Source: an uncultured Erysipelotrichaceae bacterium
GTDB lineage: Bacteria; Bacillota_I; Bacilli_A; Erysipelotrichales; Erysipelotrichaceae
Length of the DNA stretch: 11,407 nt
Direction of reading: 5' to 3'
NCBI GenBank assembly: GCA_902782505.1
Contig: CACZNO010000114.1
Location: 1-11,407 of the forward strand
Shown here: in pieces, positions 1-4,990 of the stretch
How positions within the stretch are numbered: position 1 is the first letter of the stretch
Layout of the letters: each line of letters begins with the position of its first letter
Translations under genes and position numbers: made by a program
Notes under the pieces: model-generated
What the model saw: only the letters and a program-made list of their open reading frames with translations
Database searches by the model: none
What the model was told of the DNA's origin: nothing

Positions 1-351
1 CCGACACTCCGGATATTTCAATATCTGAAGGCGGTGAAAAACGCGCCGGCAGTAAAATTCATCGCCGAAGAGTTCGATCAAAGACTGGCAGGAGGAGAAG
101 AATTCATCAACTGCCTGAAGGATCCCTTGCTGGATGAAAAGTTTTCCCGCATGGCAGCGGTCGGTTTTCTGTCGAACACTCTCAAGGAAGCGGTGAAAGG
201 ATATCTGGAATTGACTGAAAAGAGAATTCGCGTCTTCATGAAGCGATTTGCGTCAGGCATCCAGATTCTCTCCTATATCTTTTTGGGAGCCGCGGCGTTT
301 GTCGTATATGCGGCGTTGTTGGCTCCGATGGATATTCTGGATCAGTTTTAA
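1..351 (+). CDS. comGB: ComGB, C-terminal part: competence pilus inner-membrane platform protein (5' end outside window)
   Basis: The reading frame is open from base 1, so this is the last 116 residues of a longer protein; the in-frame GTG at 34 is internal. The C-terminus has a charged helical stretch (residues about 50-75, ending KRIRVFMKRFASG), then one hydrophobic membrane segment (about residues 85-108), and ends LAPMDILDQF. This is the usual ending of type II secretion GspF/PilC-family platform proteins, which close with a membrane helix, a Pro-Met and a short tail. Members anchor the pseudopilus assembly ATPase (ComGA) and pilins at the cytoplasmic membrane. The pilin genes directly downstream make ComGB the natural call; a full family is about 330-350 residues, so most of the gene lies upstream. 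Identity rests on position plus the C-terminal pattern. Confidence 0.85.
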   Translation, partial: PTLRIFQYLKAVKNAPAVKFIAEEFDQRLAGGEEFINCLKDPLLDEKFSRMAAVGFLSNTLKEAVKGYLELTEKRIRVFMKRFASGIQILSYIFLGAAAFVVYAALLAPMDILDQF

Positions 352-356
352 ACATT

Positions 357-374
357 TTCCGGGAAACCGCGGAA
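357..374 (+). other. Small GNRA-loop hairpin between comGB and comGC
   Basis: In the 61-base gap between the comGB stop and the chosen comGC start, CGG (360-362) pairs with CCG (367-369) around a GAAA tetraloop. TTC (357-359) pairs with GAA (372-374), leaving CG 370-371 as a bulge. There is no T-tract, so it is not an intrinsic terminator. It could be an RNA processing or stability element ahead of the major pilin gene, or chance. No convincing promoter is seen in the gap. Confidence 0.3.
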
Positions 375-412
375 TTCCTTCGTATTAAATAATGCGAAAG
401 GAGAAAGAGAAA

Positions 413-718
413 ATGCGAAAGAACATGAAAGGTTTTACGGTGTTGGAGATGATCATCGTCATGATCATTATCAGTGTGATCCTGATTCTGACGCTTCCCA
501 ACATCCAGCAGAAACGCGAAGTTATCAACCGCAAAGGATGCCAGAGTTTATTGGAAGTGGTGAATTCGCAGATCCTGCTGTACGAAGTCGATCATGACAC
601 GACCGATGTCACGATGGATGAATTGATTGCGGAAGGATATCTCAAGGAGGAACAGCGCTCCTGTCCGGGCGGAAAGGAGATATGGATCGAAGGCGGTGAA
701 GCGCATGCGGAAGATTAG
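413..718 (+). CDS. comGC: ComGC, major competence pseudopilin
   Basis: This is a 101-residue type IV pilin-like protein, the main subunit of the DNA-uptake pseudopilus. The leader MRKNMKG is followed by FTVLEMIIVM: Gly at -1, Phe at +1 and Glu at +5 are the canonical prepilin peptidase (ComC) site. The hydrophobic helix runs from the cleavage site to about residue 30. Two cysteines, in NRKGCQ and RSCPGGK, match the pair conserved in ComGC, and the C-terminal half keeps the family pattern Q-x-x-x-Y...L-x-x-x-GYL. An upstream in-frame ATG at 392 exists, but the AAAGGAG at 397-403 sits 9 bases before ATG 413, so 413 is preferred. The 3' end overlaps comGD by 14 bases. Confidence 0.93.
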   Translation: MRKNMKGFTVLEMIIVMIIISVILILTLPNIQQKREVINRKGCQSLLEVVNSQILLYEVDHDTTDVTMDELIAEGYLKEEQRSCPGGKEIWIEGGEAHAED

Positions 719-1076
719 GGGATTCACCGCCGGGGAAACGGTGCTGGTTCTTATCATTCTGACGGGGATGTCCTTGATGACGTTTGCCGGGATCCCGGTG
801 TATCAAAGCGTAAAGGAAGTTCCGATGTATACGGCAGGAGAACTGATGAAAATTCAGTCGGATTGTATGAGGAACGGAGAATCCGGAGAGATAGAATTCG
901 AAGAATCTTCCATCAACGGCGTAGGGATTCCCGGGGAGATCCGGGCAGTTGATATTCATGTGATCGCGAAAGGCAATATCGATCATCCGCAGACGATCCG
1001 AGTCTATGGGAAAAACGGATCGGATTCGTTTGCCGTATGGCTTGGCACGGGAAGATGCGCATTCCATGAAGACTAG
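705..1076 (+). CDS. comGD: ComGD, minor competence pseudopilin
   Basis: This is a 123-residue prepilin-like protein. The leader MRKIRG is followed by FTAGETVLVLIIL, giving Gly -1, Phe +1 and Glu +5, so it should be processed by ComC and inserted as a minor pseudopilin. The membrane-embedded helix covers about residues 7-30; the rest is a soluble domain rich in beta-prone stretches, ending CAFHED. ATG 705 lies inside the end of comGC, preceded by AAGGCGG with 8 bases of spacing. An open frame extends upstream to 627, but those residues would put an unlikely 32-residue leader before the cleavage site. The name follows from gene order and the N-terminal motif; the soluble domain is poorly conserved in this family. 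Confidence 0.85.
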   Translation: MRKIRGFTAGETVLVLIILTGMSLMTFAGIPVYQSVKEVPMYTAGELMKIQSDCMRNGESGEIEFEESSINGVGIPGEIRAVDIHVIAKGNIDHPQTIRVYGKNGSDSFAVWLGTGRCAFHED

Positions 1077-1257
1077 GGGATTTGTGCTGTTGGACGCGGT
1101 ATGTGCGTTATTTCTGATCGGATTTTGCGTAATGTACATGTACGCATTGGTCAAGGTATACGAAACGGAAGAGCATTATGAGATTTCAAAGGATTATGAG
1201 GAACGGGAGCTTCCCTGTGAAATCTGGTGTTACGACGAAAGCCTTTACGGCGATTGA
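1066..1257 (+). CDS. comGE: ComGE-like minor pseudopilin with Asp at +5
   Basis: This short 63-residue protein has the leader MKTRG followed by FVLLDAVCALFLIGF. Gly -1 and Phe +1 are present, but +5 is Asp instead of the usual Glu. A hydrophobic helix spans about residues 6-28, followed by an acidic tail rich in Glu and Tyr. It occupies the comGE position, overlapping comGD by 11 bases and comGF by 41 bases. It is shorter than typical ComGE proteins of about 100 residues, and no frame continuation was found, so it is either a reduced form or a divergent small pilin. The start is ATG 1066, because a longer open frame from 1006 would place 20 extra residues ahead of the leader. Naming is by context and the prepilin N-terminus. 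Confidence 0.7.
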   Translation: MKTRGFVLLDAVCALFLIGFCVMYMYALVKVYETEEHYEISKDYEERELPCEIWCYDESLYGD

Positions 1258-1636
1258 GATGCTGCTGGCGCTTCTGGTCGCAGGAATGGTACTGACGGTC
1301 TCTTTCAGGATAATCGGAATCTTCCGTAAGTTTACTTTTCCGTCGTTTGAGGAAACGCAGGATCATCTGGCATTATGCCAGCTGAGACTGTATCTTGCGG
1401 AAAAGGAAGTACCGCTGCAGGAAGACGGGACAACGTTGACGATTCATACAGAAGACCATGACCGTACGATCAAGTGCGTCAACGGAAAACTGATGGTGCA
1501 GGACGGAACATTGGTGTTTCTGCATGATGTGAAAAACGTCTGGTTCTCATTTGAGGAGGACCGGTTTTTCCTGGATTATGAAAAGAAAGGAATACACAGG
1601 CATGTCTGGATTGCGTTTGGGTCGTTTGTGCCGTAG
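1217..1636 (+). CDS. comGF: ComGF, minor competence pilus protein with Ala at -1
   Basis: This is a 139-residue protein (from GTG 1217) with a prepilin-like N-terminus: TTKA followed by FTAIEMLLALLVAGM. Glu +5 is present, but the residue before Phe is Ala, not Gly. The membrane helix covers about residues 10-34. The downstream domain contains CQLRLYLAEKEV and alternating strands near LTIHTEDHDRTIKCVNGKL, then a strand-rich end, consistent with the ComGF family, which supports the competence pilus. GTG 1217 has GGGAG (1205-1209) at 7 bases. ATG 1196 and ATG 1178 are in frame and would give 146 or 152 residues with long leaders; the start is uncertain. It overlaps comGE upstream and comGG downstream. 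Confidence 0.82.
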   Translation: MKSGVTTKAFTAIEMLLALLVAGMVLTVSFRIIGIFRKFTFPSFEETQDHLALCQLRLYLAEKEVPLQEDGTTLTIHTEDHDRTIKCVNGKLMVQDGTLVFLHDVKNVWFSFEEDRFFLDYEKKGIHRHVWIAFGSFVP

Positions 1637-1967
1637 TTTTATTTCTTCGTACGCGCTAGCCCTGACAGTATTCTTTTTCAGCGCCGGCACGCTGTATTAC
1701 GGCATCATGAAAAACCTTCTTGTGACCAAGAAAAACCTTGCGGATCTGGACCGGCAGATTTTCGTGGAGTGTGTGATGATGAAACGGATCAAATACGCGG
1801 TGGAAACACTGGATTACGATGAATCATGGCTGGTTTACGAAGACTGTCTGATCATGCCGGTATATGACTTTGAGGATGTGACGTGCACCTATGATTTCGG
1901 GGATTACGAGGTTACCCGAAAATATCACTATGACTGCGAAACAAAAATACTGACAATTCTGGAATAA
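1602..1967 (+). CDS. comGG: Probable ComGG, last gene of the comG operon
   Basis: This 121-residue protein has a basic N-terminus (MSGLRLGRLCRS) and one hydrophobic helix (about residues 13-35, starting FISSYALALTVFF). An acidic, Tyr- and Asp-rich soluble domain with four cysteines (47, 82, 95, 112) follows. There is no Gly-Phe cleavage site and no Glu5. Counting Phe13 as +1 puts Ser at -1 and Tyr at +5. Tip-type minor pilins such as GspK, and as I recall B. subtilis ComGG, also lack Glu5, so this is compatible with ComGG. ATG 1602 has AAAGGA (1586-1591) at 10 bases and overlaps comGF by 35 bases. The assignment is mainly positional: last comG gene, single membrane anchor, similar size. Confidence 0.65.
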   Translation: MSGLRLGRLCRSFISSYALALTVFFFSAGTLYYGIMKNLLVTKKNLADLDRQIFVECVMMKRIKYAVETLDYDESWLVYEDCLIMPVYDFEDVTCTYDFGDYEVTRKYHYDCETKILTILE

Positions 1968-1972
1968 AAAGT

Positions 1973-2000
1973 TTTACAAAAACCGTTGGGATGATATAAT
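1973..2000 (+). promoter_or_regulatory. Promoter of efp, extended -10 type
   Basis: A -35 box TTTACA (1973-1978) and a perfect -10 box TATAAT (1995-2000) are separated by 16 bases. TG at 1992-1993 makes an extended -10 (TGATATAAT). Transcription should start near 2007, giving a leader of about 25 bases with AAGGAG (2017-2022) 9 bases before the efp start. It begins right after the comGG stop. No terminator separates comGG from it, so comG transcripts may also read into efp. Confidence 0.8.
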
Positions 2001-2031
2001 TTTGACGTTCAAAAACAAGGAGTTGATAAAA

Positions 2032-2595
2032 ATGGTAATTGTAAACGATTTAAAGCCGGGAATGACGTATTTATTTGAAGGCGAACTCTACCAGTGCATT
2101 GAACTTTCCCTGAACAAGACCGCGATGCGTAAGATGGTCGTTAAAGCGAAGTCCAAGAACATGCGCACCGGTACGATTCTGGACAATGTTTTCACCGGCG
2201 GCGACAAAGTGGAAACGGCACATGTCGACAAGAAGGAAATGAGCTATCTGTATGATGACGGCGAAAGCCTGGTTTTCATGGACAATGAAACGTATGACCA
2301 GATCAGCATTCCGGCAGCGAACCTCAAATGGGAAGTAAACTTCCTGAAATCGAACGATGTCGTCAACATCACTTCGTACAACGGTGAAGTACTGGGCGTC
2401 ATTTTACCGGACAAAATGAATCTGCGTGTTACCGAATGCGAACCGGCAGTCAAGGGAAATACCGCGACGTCCGCATCGAAGAACGCTACGCTGGAAACCG
2501 GCTGGACATTACGCGTTCCGTTATTTATTCAGGAAGGCGAACTGATCGAAATCAGCACGGCAGACGGCAAATATTCCGGAAGAGCGAAGGAATAA
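2032..2595 (+). CDS. efp: Translation elongation factor P with a non-canonical tip loop
   Basis: This 187-residue protein has the three-domain EF-P fold: a KOW-like N-domain (MVIVNDLKPGMTY, about 1-63), a middle OB domain (TYLYDD-like stretch SYLYDDGESLVFMDNETY) and a C-terminal OB domain (AVKGNTATSASKNATLETG, ending ISTADGKYSGRAKE). EF-P binds the ribosome between P and E sites and relieves stalling at polyproline. It aligns without gaps to B. subtilis EF-P over the first 40 residues. The usual KPGKG tip, whose Lys32 is modified, reads K29-T30-A31-M32-R33 here, so Met replaces the functional Lys. The rest is well conserved, so it is not an obvious pseudogene. ATG 2032 is chosen because AAGGAG precedes it by 9 bases; the upstream TTG (2002) is not needed. 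It is transcribed from its own promoter and followed by a terminator. Confidence 0.96.
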   Translation: MVIVNDLKPGMTYLFEGELYQCIELSLNKTAMRKMVVKAKSKNMRTGTILDNVFTGGDKVETAHVDKKEMSYLYDDGESLVFMDNETYDQISIPAANLKWEVNFLKSNDVVNITSYNGEVLGVILPDKMNLRVTECEPAVKGNTATSASKNATLETGWTLRVPLFIQEGELIEISTADGKYSGRAKE

Positions 2596-2607
2596 CGAAA
2601 AAAGATG

Positions 2608-2640
2608 AAGCCGTTAAGGAAAAATGCTTGACGGCTTTTT
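2608..2640 (+). terminator. Intrinsic terminator after efp
   Basis: AAGCCGTTAAG (2608-2618) pairs with CTTGACGGCTT (2627-2637) as an 11-bp stem with a single T-G wobble and an 8-base loop. The stem runs into a run of T (2636-2640). It lies 12 bases after the efp stop and should end the efp transcript. Confidence 0.88.
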
Positions 2641-2656
2641 CTGTGTGTGTTAAGAT
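2628..2656 (+). promoter_or_regulatory. Probable promoter of the rpsP-khpA-rimM-trmD operon, overlapping the efp terminator
   Basis: TTGACG (2628-2633) matches a -35 box in 5 of 6 positions and lies within the right arm of the efp terminator stem. After 17 bases comes TAAGAT (2651-2656), a 4 of 6 -10 box strengthened by TG at 2648-2649 (extended -10). Start would be near 2663, leaving a leader of about 20 bases that includes AAAGGAGG (2668-2675) before rpsP. No other credible promoter is seen in this gap. Confidence 0.6.
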
Positions 2657-2683
2657 TCCTCAGGTAAAAAGGAGGATACATTT

Positions 2684-2953
2684 ATGGCAGTAAAATTACG
2701 TTTAACACGTATGGGCAAAAAGAGACAGCCGATCTATCGTATCGTTGCAGCTGATTCGCATACAACCAGAGACGGAAAGGTTATCGACTTTGTAGGACGT
2801 TACAATCCGCGCAGCAATCCGAAAGAAATCGTGATCGACGAAGAAAAGGCGCTGAAGTGGCTCAATGAAGGCGCGCAGCCGACCGACACCGTTCGCAGCC
2901 TGCTCTCCGAAAAGGGCATTATGGCGAAATACGCAGCCGGCAAAAAGAACTAG
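2684..2953 (+). CDS. rpsP: 30S ribosomal protein S16
   Basis: This 89-residue protein has the normal length for S16. The N-terminus [20 protein letters not shown] and the following [15 protein letters not shown] segment are the family hallmarks. S16 is needed for 30S assembly and binds 16S rRNA. A strong AAAGGAGG (2668-2675) precedes ATG 2684 by 8 bases. It is first in the cluster rpsP-khpA-rimM-trmD, the order conserved across Bacillota, although ffh, which often precedes rpsP, is replaced here by efp. Confidence 0.98.
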   Translation: MAVKLRLTRMGKKRQPIYRIVAADSHTTRDGKVIDFVGRYNPRSNPKEIVIDEEKALKWLNEGAQPTDTVRSLLSEKGIMAKYAAGKKN

Positions 2954-2956
2954 TCC

Positions 2957-3205
2957 ATGATTAATTACGAACAGGTTCTGCTGGACCTTGTGAAACCGAT
3001 GGCGGATGATCCGTCTTCCATCAGCGTGAAACAGATGGAAAGTCTGTATGACGATGAAATCCTGCTTCACGTTTATGCGAAGAACGACGACATTGCCCGT
3101 CTGATCGGCAGAAAAGGCCAGATGGCGAAGGCGATCCGGGATACACTCGCAATTGCGGGAAGAAACGAAGGAGTTCGCATTTCGGTGAAATTCGAAGAAT
3201 ATTAG
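2957..3205 (+). CDS. khpA: KH-domain RNA-binding protein KhpA (YlqC)
   Basis: This 82-residue protein is a single type II KH domain. The GxxG RNA-binding loop is G51-R-K-G54 in LIGRKGQMAKAIR, followed by the expected helix and a final strand VRISVKFEEY. KhpA is a small RNA-binding protein, often partnered with KhpB (Jag/EloR), linked to cell-division and cell-length control in streptococci; a role for the partner here is inferred only. It starts 3 bases after the rpsP stop with no clear Shine-Dalgarno, so translation is likely coupled to rpsP. The stop codon lies inside the left arm of a terminator-like hairpin. Confidence 0.93.
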   Translation: MINYEQVLLDLVKPMADDPSSISVKQMESLYDDEILLHVYAKNDDIARLIGRKGQMAKAIRDTLAIAGRNEGVRISVKFEEY

Positions 3206-3226
3206 GATGCGGTTCGCATCCTTTTT
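3204..3226 (+). terminator. Terminator-like hairpin between khpA and rimM (possible attenuator)
   Basis: AGGATGCG (3204-3211) and CGCATCCT (3215-3222) form a perfect 8-bp stem with a GTT loop, followed by five T (3222-3226). The left arm begins in the khpA TAG stop codon, so a terminating ribosome would cover it. No convincing promoter follows before rimM. The hairpin therefore probably gives partial termination inside the operon or sets mRNA ends. Confidence 0.65.
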
Positions 3227-3242
3227 GAACAAAGGAGAGTAT

Positions 3243-3743
3243 ATGGAATATCGGAAAGTCGGAAAAGCGGCAGGCACCTTCGGTGTGAAAGGCGAAATGA
3301 AAGTCATTTCGCATACTGATTTTCCCGAACAGCGTTTTGCGAAGGGAAAAGCTTTGTACATCCTGCATAACGGCAGCTACGAAACCGTGCATGTAAGAAC
3401 CTACCGTGTGATGAAAAACCGCGTCTATCTTTCCTTTGAGGAGATACCGGATCTGACCGCGGCGGAACCGTATAAAAGCGACGTTCTGTTTGTGGACAGA
3501 AACGATCTTCCGGAGTTAAAAGAGGATGAGTACTATGCGGAAGATATTCTCGGCATGAAAGTATACGTAAACGACAAATATCTCGGTGAAGTGACGGATA
3601 TGGATTTCCTTCCGGCACATCCCGTGATCCGTGTAGGAAAAGGGGAACAAAGCGTTTTGATTCCGTTTGTCGGAGCCTTTATTCTCTCTGTAGAAAAAGA
3701 GGAACGGATCATCCGGATCGATCCTAAGGAAGGTATCGTATGA
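3243..3743 (+). CDS. rimM: Ribosome maturation factor RimM
   Basis: This 166-residue protein is near the family length of about 170. The N-terminal barrel domain (about 1-85) starts MEYRKVGKAAGTFGVKGEMKV, where GVKGE matches the family G-x-x-GE core although the usual THG is altered to GTF. The PRC-barrel domain begins at YYAEDILGMKVY and ends with HPVIRVGKG...VLIPFVGAFILSV and DPKEGIV. RimM helps mature the 3' domain of 16S rRNA and binds S19; this is from family knowledge. ATG 3243 is chosen because AAAGGAG (3231-3237) precedes it by 5 bases; an in-frame ATG at 3207 lies within the hairpin and lacks a binding site. It overlaps trmD by 4 bases (ATGA), indicating translational coupling. Confidence 0.95.
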   Translation: MEYRKVGKAAGTFGVKGEMKVISHTDFPEQRFAKGKALYILHNGSYETVHVRTYRVMKNRVYLSFEEIPDLTAAEPYKSDVLFVDRNDLPELKEDEYYAEDILGMKVYVNDKYLGEVTDMDFLPAHPVIRVGKGEQSVLIPFVGAFILSVEKEERIIRIDPKEGIV

Positions 3744-4489
3744 GAATTACGATCCTGACCTTGTTTCCGGAAATGTTTGAGGGCTTCTTGAACACATCGA
3801 TCATTGCCCGTGCGATCAAAAAGGAACAGGTCGTCATCGAAACCGTCAACTTCCGGGATTACACCCTGAACAAACATCGCAAGGTGGATGACTATCCCTA
3901 CGGCGGCGCGCCGGGACTGGTGTTGATGGTGCAGCCGCTCGCAGACGCGATCAAAGCGCTTCGTACAGAACACTGCCGCGTCATTATGATCACACCGGAA
4001 GGAAAACCCTTTGTGCAGGAAAAAGCCCGGGAAATGGCGTTTTCGGAAGAATATGATCACTATATTCTGATCTGCGGGCATTATGAGGGATTTGACGGAC
4101 GTATCGATCATTATATCGATGAAAAAATCAGCATCGGAGACTACATCCTGACCGGAGGTGAGATACCGGCGATGGCCATTACGGATGCGATTGTACGGCT
4201 TCTCCCGGGAGTGATCCGCAAATCTTCCAGCAACGACGAATCGTTTGAAGACGGACTTTTGGAATGTCCGCAGTATACGATGCCTGAAGTTTATGACGGA
4301 TACCGTGTTCCGGAAATCCTGTTATCGGGGCATCATGCGAAGATCCGCCGCTGGAGATTGAAAGAATCCCTGCGCCGGACCAAAAACGAACGCCCGGATC
4401 TGCTGGAAAACCGGCGTATGCGGGACGAAGAGATCCAGCTGCTGGATGAGATTCTGATCGAAGAAAAAAACGGGAGCGAAGAGAAATAA
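3740..4489 (+). CDS. trmD: tRNA (guanine37-N1)-methyltransferase TrmD
   Basis: This 249-residue SPOUT methyltransferase transfers methyl from S-adenosylmethionine to N1 of G37 beside the anticodon, preventing +1 frameshifting. Diagnostic stretches are RITILTLFPEMFE at the N-terminus, DDYPYGGAPGLVLMVQPL (residues 50-67), ICGHYEGFDGRID (111-123) and the trefoil-knot segment SIGDYILTGGEIPAMAITDA (131-150), followed by RLLPGV. DGLLECPQYTMPE and LLSGHHAKI lie in the C-terminal part. Two positions differ from the usual pattern: DGR replaces DER near residue 120, and YTMP replaces YTRP. The start overlaps the rimM stop as ATGA, with AAGGAAGG upstream. A new promoter for rplS begins right after the stop. 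Confidence 0.97.
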   Translation: MRITILTLFPEMFEGFLNTSIIARAIKKEQVVIETVNFRDYTLNKHRKVDDYPYGGAPGLVLMVQPLADAIKALRTEHCRVIMITPEGKPFVQEKAREMAFSEEYDHYILICGHYEGFDGRIDHYIDEKISIGDYILTGGEIPAMAITDAIVRLLPGVIRKSSSNDESFEDGLLECPQYTMPEVYDGYRVPEILLSGHHAKIRRWRLKESLRRTKNERPDLLENRRMRDEEIQLLDEILIEEKNGSEEK

Positions 4490-4492
4490 TTC

Positions 4493-4522
4493 TTGCCGTA
4501 CCCGGACGAAATGTGTTATATT
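4493..4522 (+). promoter_or_regulatory. Promoter of rplS, extended -10 type
   Basis: TTGCCG (4493-4498) and TATATT (4517-4522) are separated by 18 bases, and TG at 4514-4515 forms an extended -10. The expected start near 4529 gives an untranslated leader of about 80 bases that contains the folded element described next. Its -35 box lies 3 bases after the trmD stop, so rplS can be expressed apart from rpsP-trmD. Confidence 0.65.
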
Positions 4523-4538
4523 ATTAAGGCTTTTTAGT

Positions 4539-4583
4539 AAGCTGACCCGGTTCCGCTGGACAAAGCTTCCATGAACCAACGGG
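4539..4583 (+). promoter_or_regulatory. Structured 5' leader of rplS, candidate L19 autoregulatory leader
   Basis: The leader folds into a stacked hairpin: CCC (4546-4548) with GGG (4581-4583), GGTTC (4549-4553) with GAACC (4573-4577), and TGGA (4557-4560) with TCCA (4568-4571), closing a 7-base loop CAAAGCT. The loop AGCT (4564-4567) can pair with AGCT in the 5' flank (4540-4543), which would make a pseudoknot. Bacillota rplS genes are known to carry a conserved L19 leader (Rfam L19_leader); position and architecture suit that, but I cannot confirm the covariance match. It ends about 8 bases before the A-rich ribosome-binding region of rplS. Confidence 0.55.
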
Positions 4584-4609
4584 AATAAACGAACGAAAAG
4601 GAGAAAGTT

Positions 4610-4966
4610 ATGGATTTAAGTATTGTCAAGAAAGTTACGGAATCGCAGTTAAGAAACGATCTTCCGGATATGCGCCCGGGAGCTAAGGTACGCGTTTATG
4701 TTCGCATCAAGGAAGGCGACAAGACCCGTATCCAGATGTACGAAGGCGTTATCGTCGCGATGCGCGGCACCGGCGTTTCCAAGAACATCACTGTCCGCCG
4801 TGTTTCCAGCGGTGTGGGTGTTCAGAGAACCTTCCCGGTCAACTCGCCGATCATCGAGAAGATCGAATTAGTCAGTTACGGTAAAGTTCGCCGCGCGAAG
4901 CTGAACTACCTCAAGGGCCGTTCGGGCAAGGCAAGCCGTATCGCTGAAAAGATCCGTAAAAAGTAA
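4610..4966 (+). CDS. rplS: 50S ribosomal protein L19
   Basis: This 118-residue protein has the family length (about 115). It contains RPGAKVRVYVRIKEGDKTRI, EGVIVAMRGTGVSKNITVRR, GVGVQRTFPVNSPIIEKIE and the strongly conserved GKVRRAKLNYLKGRSGKA near the C-terminus. The common GVGVER reads GVGVQR here. L19 sits at the 30S-50S interface, contributing to an intersubunit bridge. AAAAGGAG precedes ATG 4610 at good spacing. Expression is likely governed by its own promoter and folded leader, and an intrinsic terminator whose stem starts in the stop codon follows. Confidence 0.98.
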   Translation: MDLSIVKKVTESQLRNDLPDMRPGAKVRVYVRIKEGDKTRIQMYEGVIVAMRGTGVSKNITVRRVSSGVGVQRTFPVNSPIIEKIELVSYGKVRRAKLNYLKGRSGKASRIAEKIRKK

Positions 4967-4990
4967 ACCGGTTCATCCGGTTTTCTTTTT
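4965..4990 (+). terminator. Intrinsic terminator after rplS
   Basis: AAACCGG (4965-4971) pairs with CCGGTTT (4977-4983) as a 7-bp stem with loop TTCAT, followed by the T-rich tract TTTTCTTTTT (4981-4990). The stem begins in the TAA of rplS. It should end the rplS transcript before lepB. Confidence 0.85.

Noticed and set aside
642..1154. Long minus-strand open frame (170 codons) opposite comGD
   Set aside because: It is antisense to comGC-comGE, has no ribosome-binding site or recognisable motif, and the plus strand carries clear pilin signals in the same stretch.
1066..1257. comGE as a frameshifted fragment of a longer pilin
   Set aside because: The neighbouring frame at its end is occupied by comGF from its own start, and no continuation of a comGE-like domain is seen in other frames.
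3740..4489. TrmD with DGR for DER and YTMP for YTRP as a possibly inactive enzyme
   Set aside because: All main knot and cofactor segments are intact and related Bacillota vary at nearby positions; not enough to suggest loss of function.
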